Assembly: GCA_020310875.1 (NCBI GenBank)
Contig: CM035417.1
Coordinates: forward strand, 107,284,779-107,348,778
DNA length: 64,000 nt
Direction of reading: 5' to 3'
Origin: Ceratopteris richardii
Taxonomy: Eukaryota; Streptophyta; Polypodiopsida; Polypodiales; Pteridaceae
Below are positions 30,639-43,322 of the stretch, one piece after another; position 1 is the stretch's first letter, and each line of letters starts with the position of its first letter. The position numbers and the translations under genes were made by a program. The notes under the pieces are model-generated. The model was given only the letters and a program-made list of their open reading frames with translations. It was not told the origin of the DNA and did not search any database.

Positions 30639-31909
30639 TGTTGGAGCAAGTCTATGACAAGCCTAAGTATTGGCTTGAGTCCCACAAAGTAATAAAAGAA
30701 GCCTTAAAATGAAGTCAATGTAAAGTTCACTTGTGAACTACCTCTTGTAACTTTTGAAGAGTTTACTGAATGTAAAAGTGAAAGAATCTTAAGTGGTTGA
30801 GTCCACTTGATCAAAAAGGGAAAGAGGAGCCATGAATTTGTGATTTGTGGTAGATAGAGAATCACATCAATCACAAATTGATTGGAGAGTGATTGAGGGA
30901 AGTTAGCCTCCCAAACTCATCTATAAATAGATGGCAGTTTTAGTCATGGTTAGAGAGACCTATGTGAGGGCCTCCAAGAGCTGAGATTTATGCCATATCA
31001 AGGTGTAATTCTAAGGCACACATATGTATCCCTAAGTCCATTGTATTGTACAAGCAATATACTTTCATTTTCATGATCATTTGAGTTCATATTTCCATGT
31101 TCTTGTGAAGTGTACTACTCACTGCCATATCTCTCAATTTTCTTAGTCAGATTGCAGAGATGGTTTTTCTGAGCTTGGTGCATCATTTTCAGTGATTTAA
31201 CTTGGTAATGTTAGCTCTATAAGTCCACTATATGCTCACCAATTGGCATTTCATTTGGGTGTTTCAATCTTCAGTTATGGTTAGTTGAAGTCAACAGTGT
31301 CTGTTCATTTTCACTTCTTGTCAGGTACCCGACTTTTTTACTCCTCTTGTTAGAGGTGTTTCTCAGTGTGTATGCACCCAAATTCAATGATTTAAACTTT
31401 TTTAGATTCAGCATACTGTTTAGTATAACCATACAAATTTTCAAAATCATTAAATTCTTTAATCGGGAGTTATGTTCGTGTTTTTGCTCACTGGTCGCAT
31501 TACTGTAGCAGCCCGTGAAAATCGGGTTCATATCATCACTTGTTAAACATCTTTCTCAGTGTGTGGTTCATTATTTTTTATGAGATTACTCTTGAAAGTT
31601 AGCTCTTTAAGTTAACTAGACTTCCCCAAAAGGAATTAAGCTAATTGCTGTTTAGCTGAGAGAATTATGCAAAACACTAGACAGGTCTATGAACCAAAAT
31701 AGCAAGTTCTTCACCTCTGAGCTAACTCCAACTTATCTGTTTTGATCTATCATTTTGAGAGTGATCTTCCAAGGTACATAGGGTGTCTAATACATGCATT
31801 TGAAAGCTAAAAGGGCCCACCATATACTCCTGGAGTTCATTTGGCTGGTGTAGATCAAGGATTTTGCAACACCTCTTCATCTTCAAGCACATACATATCC
31901 ATCTCTTCA
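30639..31909 (+). repeat. 5' LTR of Copia E1 (about 1.27 kb)
   Basis: Opens TGTTGGAGCAAG and closes CTCTTCA. The same LTR recurs at 45743-47011 (minus) and at 63670 to the window end. The TATA box TATAAATA is at 30922-30929. Confidence 0.9.
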
Positions 31910-31912
31910 GAG

Positions 31913-31924
31913 TGGTATCAGAGC
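31913..31924 (+). other. Primer-binding site of Copia E1 (initiator tRNA-Met)
   Basis: TGGTATCAGAGC lies three bases after the 5' LTR. Confidence 0.95.
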
Positions 31925-31937
31925 AAGGTTGGACAGC

Positions 31938-34900
31938 ATGGCAGATGGATTTCCTTCATCAATTGACAAATTGGATAGAGGTAATTACTCAGCTTGGTCA
32001 TTAAGAATGGAAGCTTATCTCCAAGGTAGAAGTTTATATGGTTATGTGGCTGGAGATGAAGTTATGCCAAGTTTCAGGAACAAAAGTCAACCAACACAAG
32101 AAGAGCAAGAAAGATTGAGCACATGGTGCTCCAAGGATGCACTTGCAAGGTCTTATCTCCTCAACTCTATCTCAGATTTTTTGTTGCCTCACATTAGAAG
32201 TTGTAAGACATCTCAGGAAGTGTGGGATGCACTTGAAGCCTTCTTCTCTTCAAGTACCAAAGCTAGGAAGCATCAACTATGGCTGGATTTCACAGATCTC
32301 AAGAAGGCTCCCAAACAAAATGTGAGTGATTTTGTCACAAAGCTCAAGGACATAGCAGATCAGTTGGGAAGCATTGGAGAGGTAATAGATGAATAGCAAA
32401 TTGTAAGGCAGGTCATCAATGGCTTGAAGGCATATGACAAGTGGGAAGCATTCACCACAGCTATGGATTTGTACATGGACATGCATGTACTCGATTTCAA
32501 TACACTCATTGGACAATTACTTACTCAAGAGGCAAAGCTTATCAAAAATGGAGAAAGCTCTAAAGGTAATCAATCTTCAGCTATATACACTGATAAAAGC
32601 AAGTCCAAAGATAACAAAGGAAAGGCAAAGAAAGTGGATGATGAAGCAGGTACATATCAAGCTAACTATGTAGGTAGAGGAAGACATGGCAGAGGTAGAG
32701 GAAGAGGAGGTAGACAAGGCAGGGGGAGATCCAAGACTCCAACCCATGTTCTATTTGTGGACTAACTAATCATACAACTGAAAATTGCTTTAGGAATTCC
32801 AAGAATCAAAGAGGAAGAGGATACAATAGAGGAAGTTATGCCTACTCAAGAGGAAGGTTCAACAGTTATCATGGAAACTACAACTACAATCATTCAAACT
32901 ATCAAGGAGGCTACAAAGGAAGGAGAGACTTCAATAACTACACAGAAGAGTCAAACAAAGAGGATTCATTATTGATCATGAACATGGCTATGCCACAAGG
33001 TAAATTTGATGAGCATTTTTTCTACATAGATTCAGGTTGTTCAAATCATGTGGCAGGAAATGTGGCACTCCTATCAGATTTAGAAGATCCAAGGAATAAG
33101 CATGAGGTACAAACAGGAGATGACACAAAACATCCTGTGGAGAAAATAGGCAATGTCAAAGCACCTGATGGAAACATCAACCTACTCAGTAAGGTACTCT
33201 ATGTCCCTACCATTACAAAGAATTTGATAAGTGTTGGGCAGATAGTAGAGAAAGGGTTGCAAGTCAGGTTCACAAAAACAGGAGCATTTGTTGAAGATCC
33301 AAGTCAAGGATTCAGAAGAATTGCAAAAGGTGAAAAGACAGGTAGATTGTTCACATTTTAATTACAAGACACTAGAAACATTGCTCTCTTTAATTATGGT
33401 AGTCAGAGACTCACAGAATAGGAAGTATGGCATAAAAGGTTAGCACATATTGGTGAAAGGTCATTAAAGCAAATTTGCAGGGACCAAAGTGTACTTGGAC
33501 TCCCTAGTTTGTCAAAACAACATATGATTTATAAATGTAGTGCATGTCAATTTGGAAATTCTCACAGGTTATTATTCATGAAGAAAGGTTATATGCATGG
33601 AGATCTCTTGGAGTTGATTCATACAGATGTATGGGGACCTAGCAAGGAAGCTTCAATATCTCGATCAAGGTATTATGTCTCCTTTATTGATGATTGCAGC
33701 AGATGGACTATCCTATTCTTTATGAAACACAAAGATAAAGTTTTTTCATGTTTCAAAAGATATTTGGCTCATGTGGAGAATCAAACAGGTAAATCACTAA
33801 AAAGGCTAAGGTCAGATGGAGGGGGAGAATACTTCTCCCATGAGTTTGATTCTTTTCTTCAAGAAAGAGGAATCAAAAGAGAGGTAACTACAAGGTACAC
33901 TCCTGAGCAAAATGGAGTGGTAGAAAGGAGGAATAGGACAATTGTTGAAGCTGCAAGGTCGATGTTAAATGAAAAGCATTTACCTAATTATCTACGGGCT
34001 GAGGCTGTATCTACAACCACTTACTTGATTAACAGGTTGCCTTCAAAATACCTTGATGGGATGACTCCATATGAGGCTTGGAATGGAAGAAGACCAAGCT
34101 TAGATCATTGTAAAATTTTTGGATGTATTGCTTTTGCTCATGTTCCTTCACAGGTTAGAGGCAAGATGGATCCAAAGGCAGAAAGGTGTGTATTTATTGG
34201 ATATGACAACAATCAAAAGGGCTACAGGTTATACAACCCTACCAACAAAGGATTCTTGGTAAGCACAGATGTAGTTTTTGATGAAAACAATTCATGGTAT
34301 GAAGATTCATGCAGGAAGATCAATTTACCATATGATCTTGAAGAAGATTTTCCAAAGCTTGGTAGAGAACAACCAAAGATTGAAGAACAAGACACCTCAG
34401 AGGATGATGAAGAATCTCAGATGGAAAAGATCAAAGCATGGAAGTCTAAAGGTAAAGCAAAATTACAGGAACTTGGACATGAGGCAGAATCATCACATCA
34501 TGGCCTAAGAAGATCTATGAGGGAAAAGAAAAAACCAGAAAGGTATGGGTTTGACACCTCATTAGTAACTAAACATTCTATCTACATAGCACGGGACATA
34601 AACCAAGAGGAGCCATCATCATTTGAAGAGGCCAAAGCAAAAACAGAATGGAAGCATGCAATGAAGGAAGAGATTGAAGCACTTGAGGAAAACAACACTT
34701 GGGATTTGGTTCCCAAGACTTAATCCATGAAGGTAATAGGCTCAAGATGGGTCTATAAACTCAAGAAGAATTCTGATGGTTCCATTAACAGGTATAAGGC
34801 AAGGCTTGTAGCAAAAGGCTTTGCACAAACTTAGGGAATTGATTATGAGGAGACCTTCTCTCCTGTGGCAAACATGCCTACTATTAGGGTTTTGCTTAGT

Positions 34901-36090
34901 ATTGCTTCTTCCAAGAAGTGGAAGATACTTCAACTAGATGTAAAGAATGCATTCTTGAATGGTTGGATAACAGAAGAGGTATATATGGCACAACCACCTG
35001 GTCTTGAGAATCAAGTTTATCCTGATTATGTGTGTAAACTTAACAAAGCATTGTATGGTCTCAAGCAAGCCCCAAGAGCTTGGAATTTCAGACTTGTTTC
35101 ATTCTTGCAGGACAAAGGCTTTCAACCAAGCAAGGCAGATCCTTCACTCTTTATCAAAAAGAGTAACTCTGAGGTCATCTACTTATGTGTATACGTAGAT
35201 GATATTATATTGACAGGAAATGATGCAGATGGTATGAAGAAGATCAAAGATGAGATGAGAGAAGAGTTCAAGATAAGTGATTTGGGTTCACTTACCTACT
35301 TCCTAGGTTTGGAAGTTGTCTACAAAGATCATGGTTTGTTTCTCACTCAAAGAAAGTACATTAAGGACATGTTGGCAAAATTCAAGATGCAAGATTGTAA
35401 GATTGCAGGTACTCCAATGGAGGTCAATCACAAATTGAGCTCACATGAAGGTGAACTCGTAGAGGACATCACATCATATCAAAGTCTAGTGGGTAGTCTC
35501 AACTATGCCACATTGTTAAGAGTAGATATATGTTACAGTCAATTTATGCACAGACCAAGGAAACCACATATGGATGCTGCCAAAAGGATTCTCAAGTATC
35601 TCAAAGGAACCATAAATGAAAGCTGATTTAGGTTTGAAGCTATTTTTCTGATGCAGATTGGGCTGGCTCCAAAGAAGATAGAAGGAGCACTTCAGGTTAT
35701 CTTACATTTGCAGGTTCAAAGCTTATTTCATGGTCATCCAAGAAGCAACCCACAGTTGCTCTCTCTTATACTGAAGCTGAATACAGAGGTCTTGCCATAG
35801 CTACTCAGGAAGCTATGTGGATGAAGACATTATTCAAAGATCTTGGAATGGAGTTTGGAACTCCAACTATTTTTTGTGACAATATGAGTTCTATTCACTT
35901 AGCTGCTAATCCTATTTTTCATGCAAGGACTAAACATATTGAAGTTCATTATCACTATGTACGAGAGAAGGTTATAAGCAAAGATATTCAAATATCATAT
36001 GTGTCCACTCATCAACAATGTGCAGATATTCTAACCAAAGCATTGGATGGTACAAAGCTTTGCAAATTCAAGGCTATGATAGGTTTGTAG
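31938..36090 (+). pseudogene. Broken gag-pol of Copia E1
   Basis: Starts at ATG 31938 with a Copia Gag (KLDRGNYSAWSLRMEAYL). A TAG breaks it at 32394-32396. A one-base shift near 32740 disrupts the zinc knuckle (CSICGLTNHTTENC in another frame). Then come the protease (FFYIDSGCSNHVAG, 32972-33361), integrase (33509-34723: HTDVWGP, RSDGGGEYF, NGVVERRNRT), RT (34865-35626: [23 protein letters not shown]) and RNase H with frameshifts (35640-36090: FSDADWAG in a shifted frame, [18 protein letters not shown]). Additional stops are at about 34721 and 34832. It is clearly inactive. The family is related to Copia C by Gag and protease motifs but is distinct. Confidence 0.9.
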
Positions 36091-36140
36091 GTAATCTTGG
36101 AAGATTGAAGACCTCAAGCATACTTGGCTTGAGGGGGAGC

Positions 36141-36299
36141 TGTTGGAGCAAGTCTATGACAAGCCTAAGTATTGACTTGAGTCCCACAAAGTCATAGAAG
36201 AAGCCTTAAAATGAAGTCAATGTAAAGTTCAGTTGTGAACTACCTCTTGTAACTTTTGAAGAGTTTACTTAATGTAAAAGTGAAAGACTCTTAAGTGGT
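36141..36299 (+). repeat. Truncated 3' LTR of Copia E1
   Basis: The first 159 bp of the E-type LTR, preceded by the polypurine tract TTGAGGGGGAGC. The match to the 5' LTR stops at AAGTGG, after which Copia D coding sequence (DETFVPT) resumes. Confidence 0.9.
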
Positions 36300-37578
36300 G
36301 ATGAGACCTTTGTTCCTACATGCCAAATGACTAGTATTCATAGCATCTACGCACTTGTAGCTCGTCATGGTTGGAATGTACACTAGTTGGACATTAAAAC
36401 TACATTTCTAAATGGTGACTTGCATGAGGAACTGTACGTTTTTCAACCCCATGGTTTTATGTAGAAAGGCCATGAAAACAAAGTGTGGACATTCAAAAAG
36501 GCATTATATGATTTGAAGCAAGCACCACCTGCTTGGCACGAAAAGATACATGCCTACTTGATAACACATGGTTTTGAGAAAAGACGAACTAAGAGCACCT
36601 TATATGTTAAGCGTGCAAATGATGTGCTTCTGATCATTGTTTTCTATGTTGATGATACGCTACTCACTGTACCCCATGAGAAGCATATGGCTGATTTGAA
36701 GGCTGATTTGAAGGCTGATTTGCATGCCTCATTTGAGATGTCGAATTCGGGGAATTTCATCACTATTTTTGCATTTACTTTATGCAAGTTGATGGCAAAA
36801 TATCTTTGTGTCAAACAATCTTTTGAAACATTATTACAGCTTTTTGGCCTTCAAGACCACAAACCTATTTAAACCTATTGCCCTTCCTATGGAAACATGT
36901 TTACGGTTGAGTCCTCATGATGTTGGAGATGCATTTAATGTTGCTTTCTATGAGCAGGCTACTTGTTACTTGATTTACTTATGTGTTACTCAGCCAGATA
37001 TTCATTTTGTTGGCTCATAAATGAGCAAGTTTATGCATTTCCCAAGTGTGAAGAATTGGCAAGTGGTTAAGTGCATCTTCGCTATTTGAGTGGTACCCAC
37101 ATACTTTCATTGTTTTATTCAAAGGGTGGATCACTACTGCCAGATTTACATGCTTTTTTAGACTCTAGCTAGGCTAATTTCTATGACAGTCATGTGTCCA
37201 CTAGTGGTTTTATTTTTCATGCTTGGTAGCTTGTGCATATCTTGGTTAAGAAAGAAGAAGCCTACTATGTCCGCTTCTAGTTGTGAGGCTGAGTATAGGG
37301 TAGCTTTCATAGTGAGTGTTGAGTGTGTGTGGCTCAGATGCCTTATGGCTGATTTGGGTGTTCGTCAGTCTTTTGCCACCACCATCTTCAGTGACAGTGA
37401 GAGTGCATTGGCGATTGCGAGGAACCTTGTGTTCCATGCTTGGATTAAGCACATTCAAGTGCACTATCATTATGTCAACGAGAGGTTCTCTACTAGAGAG
37501 ATCAATTTGGCATATGTGCCCACGCGGAAGAACATTGCAAAACTTTTCACAAAGGCCCTACCTAGGGAGAAATTTTAA
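36300..37578 (+). pseudogene. Copia D, 3' part: reverse transcriptase and RNase H remnant
   Basis: Continues D after the E1 insertion and a gap of roughly 80 codons. RT: LDIKTTFLNGDLHEELYV, KKALYDLKQAPPAWHEKI, VFYVDDTLLT (36483-36872). There is a short in-frame triplication of the residues ADLK (about 36690-36720). RNase H: SASSCEAEYRVAF, DSESALAIARNLVFHAWIKHI, and FTKALPREKF at the end (37183-37578). Several stops and frameshifts make it non-functional. Confidence 0.85.
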
Positions 37579-37694
37579 GCTTTATGCAAAGCTTTGTGCT
37601 TTGCTTCCTTATGTGGATTGATTCCACATAGCTTGGCACTTCCTTATACATAAGTGCTAGGTCCTTGTTGACCACATCACTCCCAAGAAGGATT

Positions 37695-37930
37695 TGTTGA
37701 TATATTTATGTAATGATGTGTCTGAATACAGTAGGACCATTGCGGCACTTTTTTCCCTCTTTAGGATGTTTTTTCCCCCAGCTTGTATATATGCCTATAA
37801 GCCTAACAGGTTACTTAACTTTGTACACTCCCTTGATAATACATTCATTATTGTGTGCTGTGTTCCAAGCTTTTTCTTCTTCCTTGTGTTGTTCACATAC
37901 TTTCGTAGACCTTAAACTCCATCAACTACA
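37695..37930 (+). repeat. Short LTR (about 236 bp), 3' LTR of Copia D or 5' LTR of Gypsy J
   Basis: TGTTGATATA...CAACTACA has TG...CA ends and a TATA-like stretch (TATATATGCCTATAAG). It lies 117 bases after the end of the Copia D RNase H, and a primer-site-like TGGTATGATAGC begins two bases after it, at 37933. It could close D or open J. Only one copy is visible, so I cannot decide. Confidence 0.5.
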
Positions 37931-37932
37931 AG

Positions 37933-39430
37933 TGGTATGATAGCGAAATTGGTCATTGGCAACCATGGAAGGTTTGACACAAAAGATTCAAAAGCAAGAG
38001 GTTTTCATGCCAGAAAAGTTTGATGGTGATTGCACAAAGTTTCATGGGTTCTTGCAACAAGTCAAATTGTACATCCATATGCAGCCTTATAGATACCTTA
38101 ATGATGCATCTTAGGTCGGTTTTATTGGAACCCTATTTTGTGGAAGTGTTATCATGGTTCTTCCTAATCTTAGACAAGGACATGGGAGTACTTCATGACT
38201 ATGAGGGGTTCCTTCAAGAGCACACCACCATGTTTGGAGATGTAGACATGAGTCAAGTGACAAATAAAAATCTATAGAATCTACGTCAAGGTAATCACAC
38301 TACCTCTTTGTATGCATCAAAATTAGGCAATCGATATGTGATCTCACTTGGCACATAGATTATTTCATAAGCAAATCTAGATGGGGTAAGAGACAATGAG
38401 AAGGATCTTCTGCTCACAATGCTAGAGGTTATGACATTAGATGAATACATCACAGAAGCCAATCAATGTGATAACTGCCTCTTTCAAAGGAAAGAAGAGA
38501 AACAAGTAGAAGGAAGAATTGGCCAATGGAATCCCTTCCAATCGTTTGCTAGAGAAGAACCTATGTAGATACACATAACTAGGTTCCAGCCTCTAACTCC
38601 ACACAAAAAGTAGAGAAGAAGAGCTAATAATTATGCCACTACTATGGAAACCCTAGCCATATTGCACTTACTTATCCCAAAAAGAGAATAAACTGAAGAC
38701 ACGTAGTAACCCTTGTAGAGGAGGAAAATGAGGAAGTCGAGTTGTAAAAGAGACCAGATAGCTGGATCATGACATAAGAAAGAGTCTCGTAATTCCAACA
38801 TTACCCATAGAAACATGTCTTGCACCTTGAAGTTGATCAAGCCTAAGAAGTACCCTTTCCCTTACAATTCTTGTCAATTCAGGTGCCTCCTCACGTTTCA
38901 TCAATGAAGGATTGGTTAAGAAATACAAGATTTAAGGGCTTTGGATGAGCAAACTAAAGTAGCTCAAGTAGTGGATGGAAGATCTCTAGCATCTATGAAT
39001 ATCACCAAGGAAGCCACACCATTAAGAGTACACCTTGGTGATCATGATTCGCACATATGTTTTAATTTTATATCAAGTTTGATAAACCTTGTTATCATTG
39101 GAATGCCATCGCTAAAGAAACATAATCTAAACATGAATGGGGACAACAATAAAATCACCTCTCAGAATATTTAGAAGAACCCAACATATGTAGAAGCCAA
39201 AGCCTTCATGCATGTAGTAAGGAAGGAGCCAACATATATGATCTATGTCATACCATCTCAAGAGTCTAACAAAGATGATCGAGTAAAGCTACCTACTTAG
39301 TACCAAGATTTTCAAGATGTCTTTAAGAAGAAGAATGCAGATATCATCTCAGAGCACAAACCTTATGATTGTGCCATAGAACGTCAAGAGGAGCACAACC
39401 AGCCTTATGACCAATCTATAAACCATCCCG
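37933..39430 (+). pseudogene. Gypsy J: gag and protease remnant
   Basis: After a decayed tRNA-Met primer site, an ATG at 37965 opens a Gag (FMPEKFDGDCTKFHGFLQQVKLYI) that matches the Gag of element H. Broken segments follow, with the H-type protease region (SLASMNITKEATPLRVHLGDHDSHICFN...NLVIIGMP, 38941-39174) and the pre-RT spacer (KNPTYVEAKAFMHVVRKEPTYMIYV). The similarity ends near 39420, before RT. The primer site differs from that of H, so J is a related but separate chromovirus. Confidence 0.75.
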
Positions 39431-40044
39431 ACAGAAACTTACAGAATTACGTACGAATAGAAAATAGATAGAAAGAGTCGAAATAGAAGAGCTGTTTGAA
39501 GATTGATTAAGAGAATGATTTACAGTTCTTGTGTTGAGATCGTAACTTGAATTAATAGGCATACGAAGTAAAACAACAAATAATGAATAAATGGAATGCA
39601 TCTTCGTTCTTGAAACTTGTAACTCGTATTGGGATCGCCCACAATGGGTCCATACTCTAAGAAAGAAACGAGCTTTGCTTGCTGAAGATTTAGAGTAGCA
39701 TAGGAATAGAAAACGATCTTTTAATGATATCTTAAATCTCGCCCTCAGATGAGTCATTTCAATTGTTTTATTGCATGTGAATGGGCTCAATAATGTCGGT
39801 TTATATATTTTAAAGCTTATCTTTTATGTACGTATGTAGATCGCATATCTAAAGAAGATCTTCGAAGAGATGAATCAATAGTTTTGAGTATGGATTTTAT
39901 TGAAATTATTTGTTATTTTCTTTAGAAGAGTTGATAAGAGCACGAAAGCCTACAAGCAATCTCGTGCAGGAATATTCCACTTACTACTTTTTGTTCTCTA
40001 CTCCCTTTTTGATCTTTTGGATTATAAGATGTTTGGTCAAGCAT
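39431..40044. other. Unassigned 610-bp segment between two Gypsy protease remnants
   Basis: No match to any other part of the window and no retroelement motif. A 124-codon minus-strand frame (39416-39790) is open but has no recognisable domain, and its Ser-rich tail looks non-coding. It may be an insertion between two fragments of J-type sequence. Confidence 0.35.
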
Positions 40045-40515
40045 GTCTTGGCCTTGTCAAGTTGATCATGACTGAGAAGACCCTTTCCTTATAGCGCTAG
40101 TCGATTTAGGAGCCTCATCATGTTCATCAATGAATGATTGGTTCAGAAACTCAAGATCTAAGTGCTTTAGAAGAACAAACTAGTAGAAGGTGAAGTAATG
40201 GATGGATGACCTCGAGCATCGAGGAATATTACCAAGGAAACCACACCATCAAGGGTACCCCTTGGTGACGATGATTCCCACATATGTTTTAATGTTATAT
40301 CAAGTTCCATAAACCTTGTTATCATCGGAATGTCGTCGCTGGAGAAACATAATCCATACATCAATTAGGAGAATAAAATCGAGATATCCAGAAGAACCCA
40401 ACATATGTAGGAGCCAAAGTCTTTAGGAATGTAGTAAGGACGTAGCCAATATATATGAACTATGTCGTACCAGCTCAAGGTTCCAAGAACGATGATCGAG
40501 TAAAGCTAACGAAGT
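40045..40515 (+). pseudogene. Second J/H-type Gypsy protease remnant (J')
   Basis: Parallels 38815-39260: the sequences for LVDLGASS (protease active-site region), the DDSHICFNVIS-type block, VIIGM and the KNPTYVGA-type block all recur in order but with different mutations and many stops. It is therefore a second copy and not a continuation. Confidence 0.7.
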
Positions 40516-41699
40516 TTAGCGTAAACTACTCTCCCAAATTCTAATTAATAGAAAGAACAATTGTACCAATCAACTTTCTTTGTAATGTCTTCTAGCAACT
40601 TTTAAGCAACCCTTGTTATTTGACATGTGGGGTCTCAAGGGTGCTAGGCCGGTTCATATGATCGTGAGACTCTTTGCTCATGGCACCAATGTGTTCCTTA
40701 ATGGCGATTCTAGAGTTATCACTTCCTTCTCGCAATGCCAAGATACCTTCTTTGAAGCTTGAAGATCTAAAATAAACCACACAAACCACCTTCAATTCCA
40801 TCAAGGGTCAACCCTCCCTTTTTCCAAGTGATCAAGGTTCTTAAGATATCCTTGGAGTTCAAATCATGTAGGTGTTGGGAATCCGGAGGGGTTTTTGATG
40901 TCTCAATGGGAAAAGAATGGGCTTCGGTAGTCACCAAGATTGGCATTAAACTCCACTAATGGCAGAATATGCCACTAAATTGAGGAGGGAGATCTATGGT
41001 GATCAAAACTTTCCTCCTCTTTGAGATCTATTGTCGAACACAGGACAAAGACTTGGCAAAGATGGAAGGAATATACAAAACGTTGCTCTGGATCCGAGAT
41101 CTCAACAGGAAAGAAATGCTTGAAACGAAATTCGAGATTTACTCAATCTTTCAAGATGTTAGCTGTTTGAAATACTTCCTTTGATCAAGATTCTTGAGTA
41201 TATTCTTTGAAAAGAATTGGTTAACAAGGGAATCGATGGGTAAGAAGTGCAAAATCTCTATTACAAATTACATTTTTCTAGATTTCTGAAGTGGAGGCAT
41301 GGTCTTCGAGGTCTTCCCCATGGATGCATGGACGATAGAAAGGTCTACACTGTCTCTATTTTAACGATTTATAAAATTCAAGCCAAACTATTAAAGAACT
41401 ACTAAACATCTTCGCAATGTCTTATTTCTTCTTCATGGGTACGTGAATGATAATGTCAATTTGATTATCCTCCCTTAGTCACGAAAGGGGTACATCTCAG
41501 TCCAATGCTACGTGGCACATGCAAATATTTGTACAATTCAAACTTACAATATATTTCAAAAGTTCAATAAAATTGACATAGGAAAGAAAAACCATTGGAA
41601 CAAGAAGTTATGTTTACAATTTTACCTAATGCCTACTTTAATTATGGAATTCAATGACATTAAAAAATAGAATGGAACAAGAAACTATGTTTAAAATTT
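40516..41699. other. Unassigned stretch, probably degraded repeat
   Basis: No motif I can name. A short minus-strand frame (40616-40804) encodes a hydrophilic helix-like peptide, and a plus-strand frame (about 40996-41184) has no recognisable domain. Both are too short and unsupported to call genes. Confidence 0.3.
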
Positions 41700-43075
41700 T
41701 AATGTCTTCAGGGGAGATAGGCTAGATGGGCTGAGTTGATTCAAGACTTTCTTATGGAAATTCTATATAAAAAAGGAAAAATGAATACAGCTGTAGTTGA
41801 TCAGACATCTTGGTATTGAGAAAGCTTTGCAGGACATCCTATTATTGAGAAAGCTTTGCAGTTGATCAGACGTACTTTTTGGTGGCCTAAGATGGTCAGA
41901 GATCTAAACTTTTATGTAAATCAGTGTTTTAAATGTCAGGTGAATAAAGTGGAGAGGATTGGTACTCCATGGCTGCTACAACCATTGGAGATACCACAGT
42001 ATTGTTGGGATAGTATTTCCATGGACTTCATAATGGGTTTACCTAGGACACCATGACAAAAGAATGCTATTCTTGTAGTGGTTGATTGTTTGAGCAAAAT
42101 GGCACACTTTATTCCTACAAAGGAATCAGTGGAGGCTCCGCAAGTCACACAACTATTTATTAAGAATATTTTTAGACTGCATGGTCTACCTAGATCTATA
42201 GTTTCAGATAGGGATCCCAGGTTCACAAGAAAGTTTTGGAAACACGTGTTCAATAAGCTTCAAGTTCAACTCAAGATGAGTAGTGGAGAGCATCCACAGA
42301 CAGAGGGTCAGACCAAAAGAGTTAATCACATACTCGAAGATATGCTACAGGCATATGTATCAGAAAAGCAAACAAATTGGTATACTTTTCTCCCATTAGT
42401 TGAATTTGCTCATAATAGTTGGAAGCACAAGCCTACTAGGCTCGCACCTTTTGAGGTGATTTATGGATTTATTCCACATAGTCTAACTACTATTGGGTTA
42501 CCTAGGAAATCTCTGAGTGCTTCAAAGTTTTTGACAGATATGCAAGCTAACTTAAAAATAGCTCAGTTCAATCCCCAACAAGCTGCTGAAAGGATGAAAG
42601 CATTTGTAGATCGACATCGAACACCACGAACATTTCAAGAGGTTGATCGTGTGTTTTTATAGGTTCCACTTGGTTCATCATTGACAATGAGTCAGAAACC
42701 CAAGTTATCCCCTAGATTTTGTGGACCTTGGATACTGATCAAGAAGATTAGTGATGTCGCATATAAATTGCAATCGCCATATAATTGCAAAGATCACCCA
42801 GTTTTCCATGTTAGCAAGTTGAGATCACATTTCTCGAGATGAGAATTGAGTAGATGGTTTAGTTTCTTTAGAAAATAGAGCATCTCAGCCAGATGTTCCA
42901 TTTCAAGTTCTTGATAAGAGGGAGCGGAAGTTAAGAAATCGCTCCATACTAGAGTATTTAGTAGCATGGACTAGCCGTCCACTCATAGATGCTACTTGGC
43001 AATTAGAAGCTCTAATTCGCAAACACTTTCCTTCCTTGATCACTGAGGACAATGATCTCTAGAAGGGGGAGAGAG
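41700..43075 (+). pseudogene. Gypsy G: chromovirus integrase and chromodomain
   Basis: The integrase starts in the zinc-finger region (LIRRTFWWPKMVRDLNFYVNQCFKCQ) and continues with the core: Asp in SMDFIMGLP, Asp in VSDRDPRF, Glu in QTEGQTKRVN. The C-terminal GPWILIKKI and HPVFHVSKLRSHF follow, then a chromodomain-like tail (RKLRNRSILEYLVAWTSRPLIDATWQ in shifted frames). Stops at about 42055 and 42659 and later frameshifts break it. Everything upstream of the zinc finger is absent. A purine tract (AGAAGGGGGAGAGAG) precedes its LTR. Confidence 0.85.
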
Positions 43076-43322
43076 TGTTAGATTTATTTAGACCTCCATG
43101 GTCTACCATTGCTCTAACTGTATTTGGTTGAGGACCCTAGCCGGGTCAAGGACCAGAGCTCGGGGGAGCCAAGGCTCTAGCACGAATCTTCGAGATTATT
43201 CCATCTCCTCAGAGCGTCCATATGAGGCGTTTTTGGAACTTAGAGAAGATTCTAGAGGTGCCAAGGGCAAGGGCTATTTAAGGTTGGGAGGAGAGTGGTA
43301 GGTAGTTAATTGGGATCTTTCA
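43076..43322 (+). repeat. 3' LTR of Gypsy G (about 247 bp)
   Basis: Starts TGTTAGATTT right after the polypurine tract and probably ends near 43322, where similarity to the second copy at 44629 stops. The region GGGCTATTTAAGG may hold the TATA element. Confidence 0.75.

Larger units (their letters stand above)
30639..36299 (+). mobile_element. Element E1: Copia retrotransposon inserted in Copia D, 3' end deleted
   Basis: The 5' LTR is 30639-31909, followed by a tRNA-Met primer site, a broken gag-pol, a polypurine tract at about 36129-36140, and only the first 159 bp of a 3' LTR. At 36300 the sequence returns to Copia D with part of D missing. A deletion removed about 1.1 kb of the 3' LTR together with D sequence, so no target duplication can be checked. 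Confidence 0.88.

Noticed and set aside
39416..39790. Minus-strand 124-codon frame as an organelle or cellular gene
   Set aside because: I could not match it to any plastid or mitochondrial protein, and its Ser-rich tail and AT-rich setting look non-coding.
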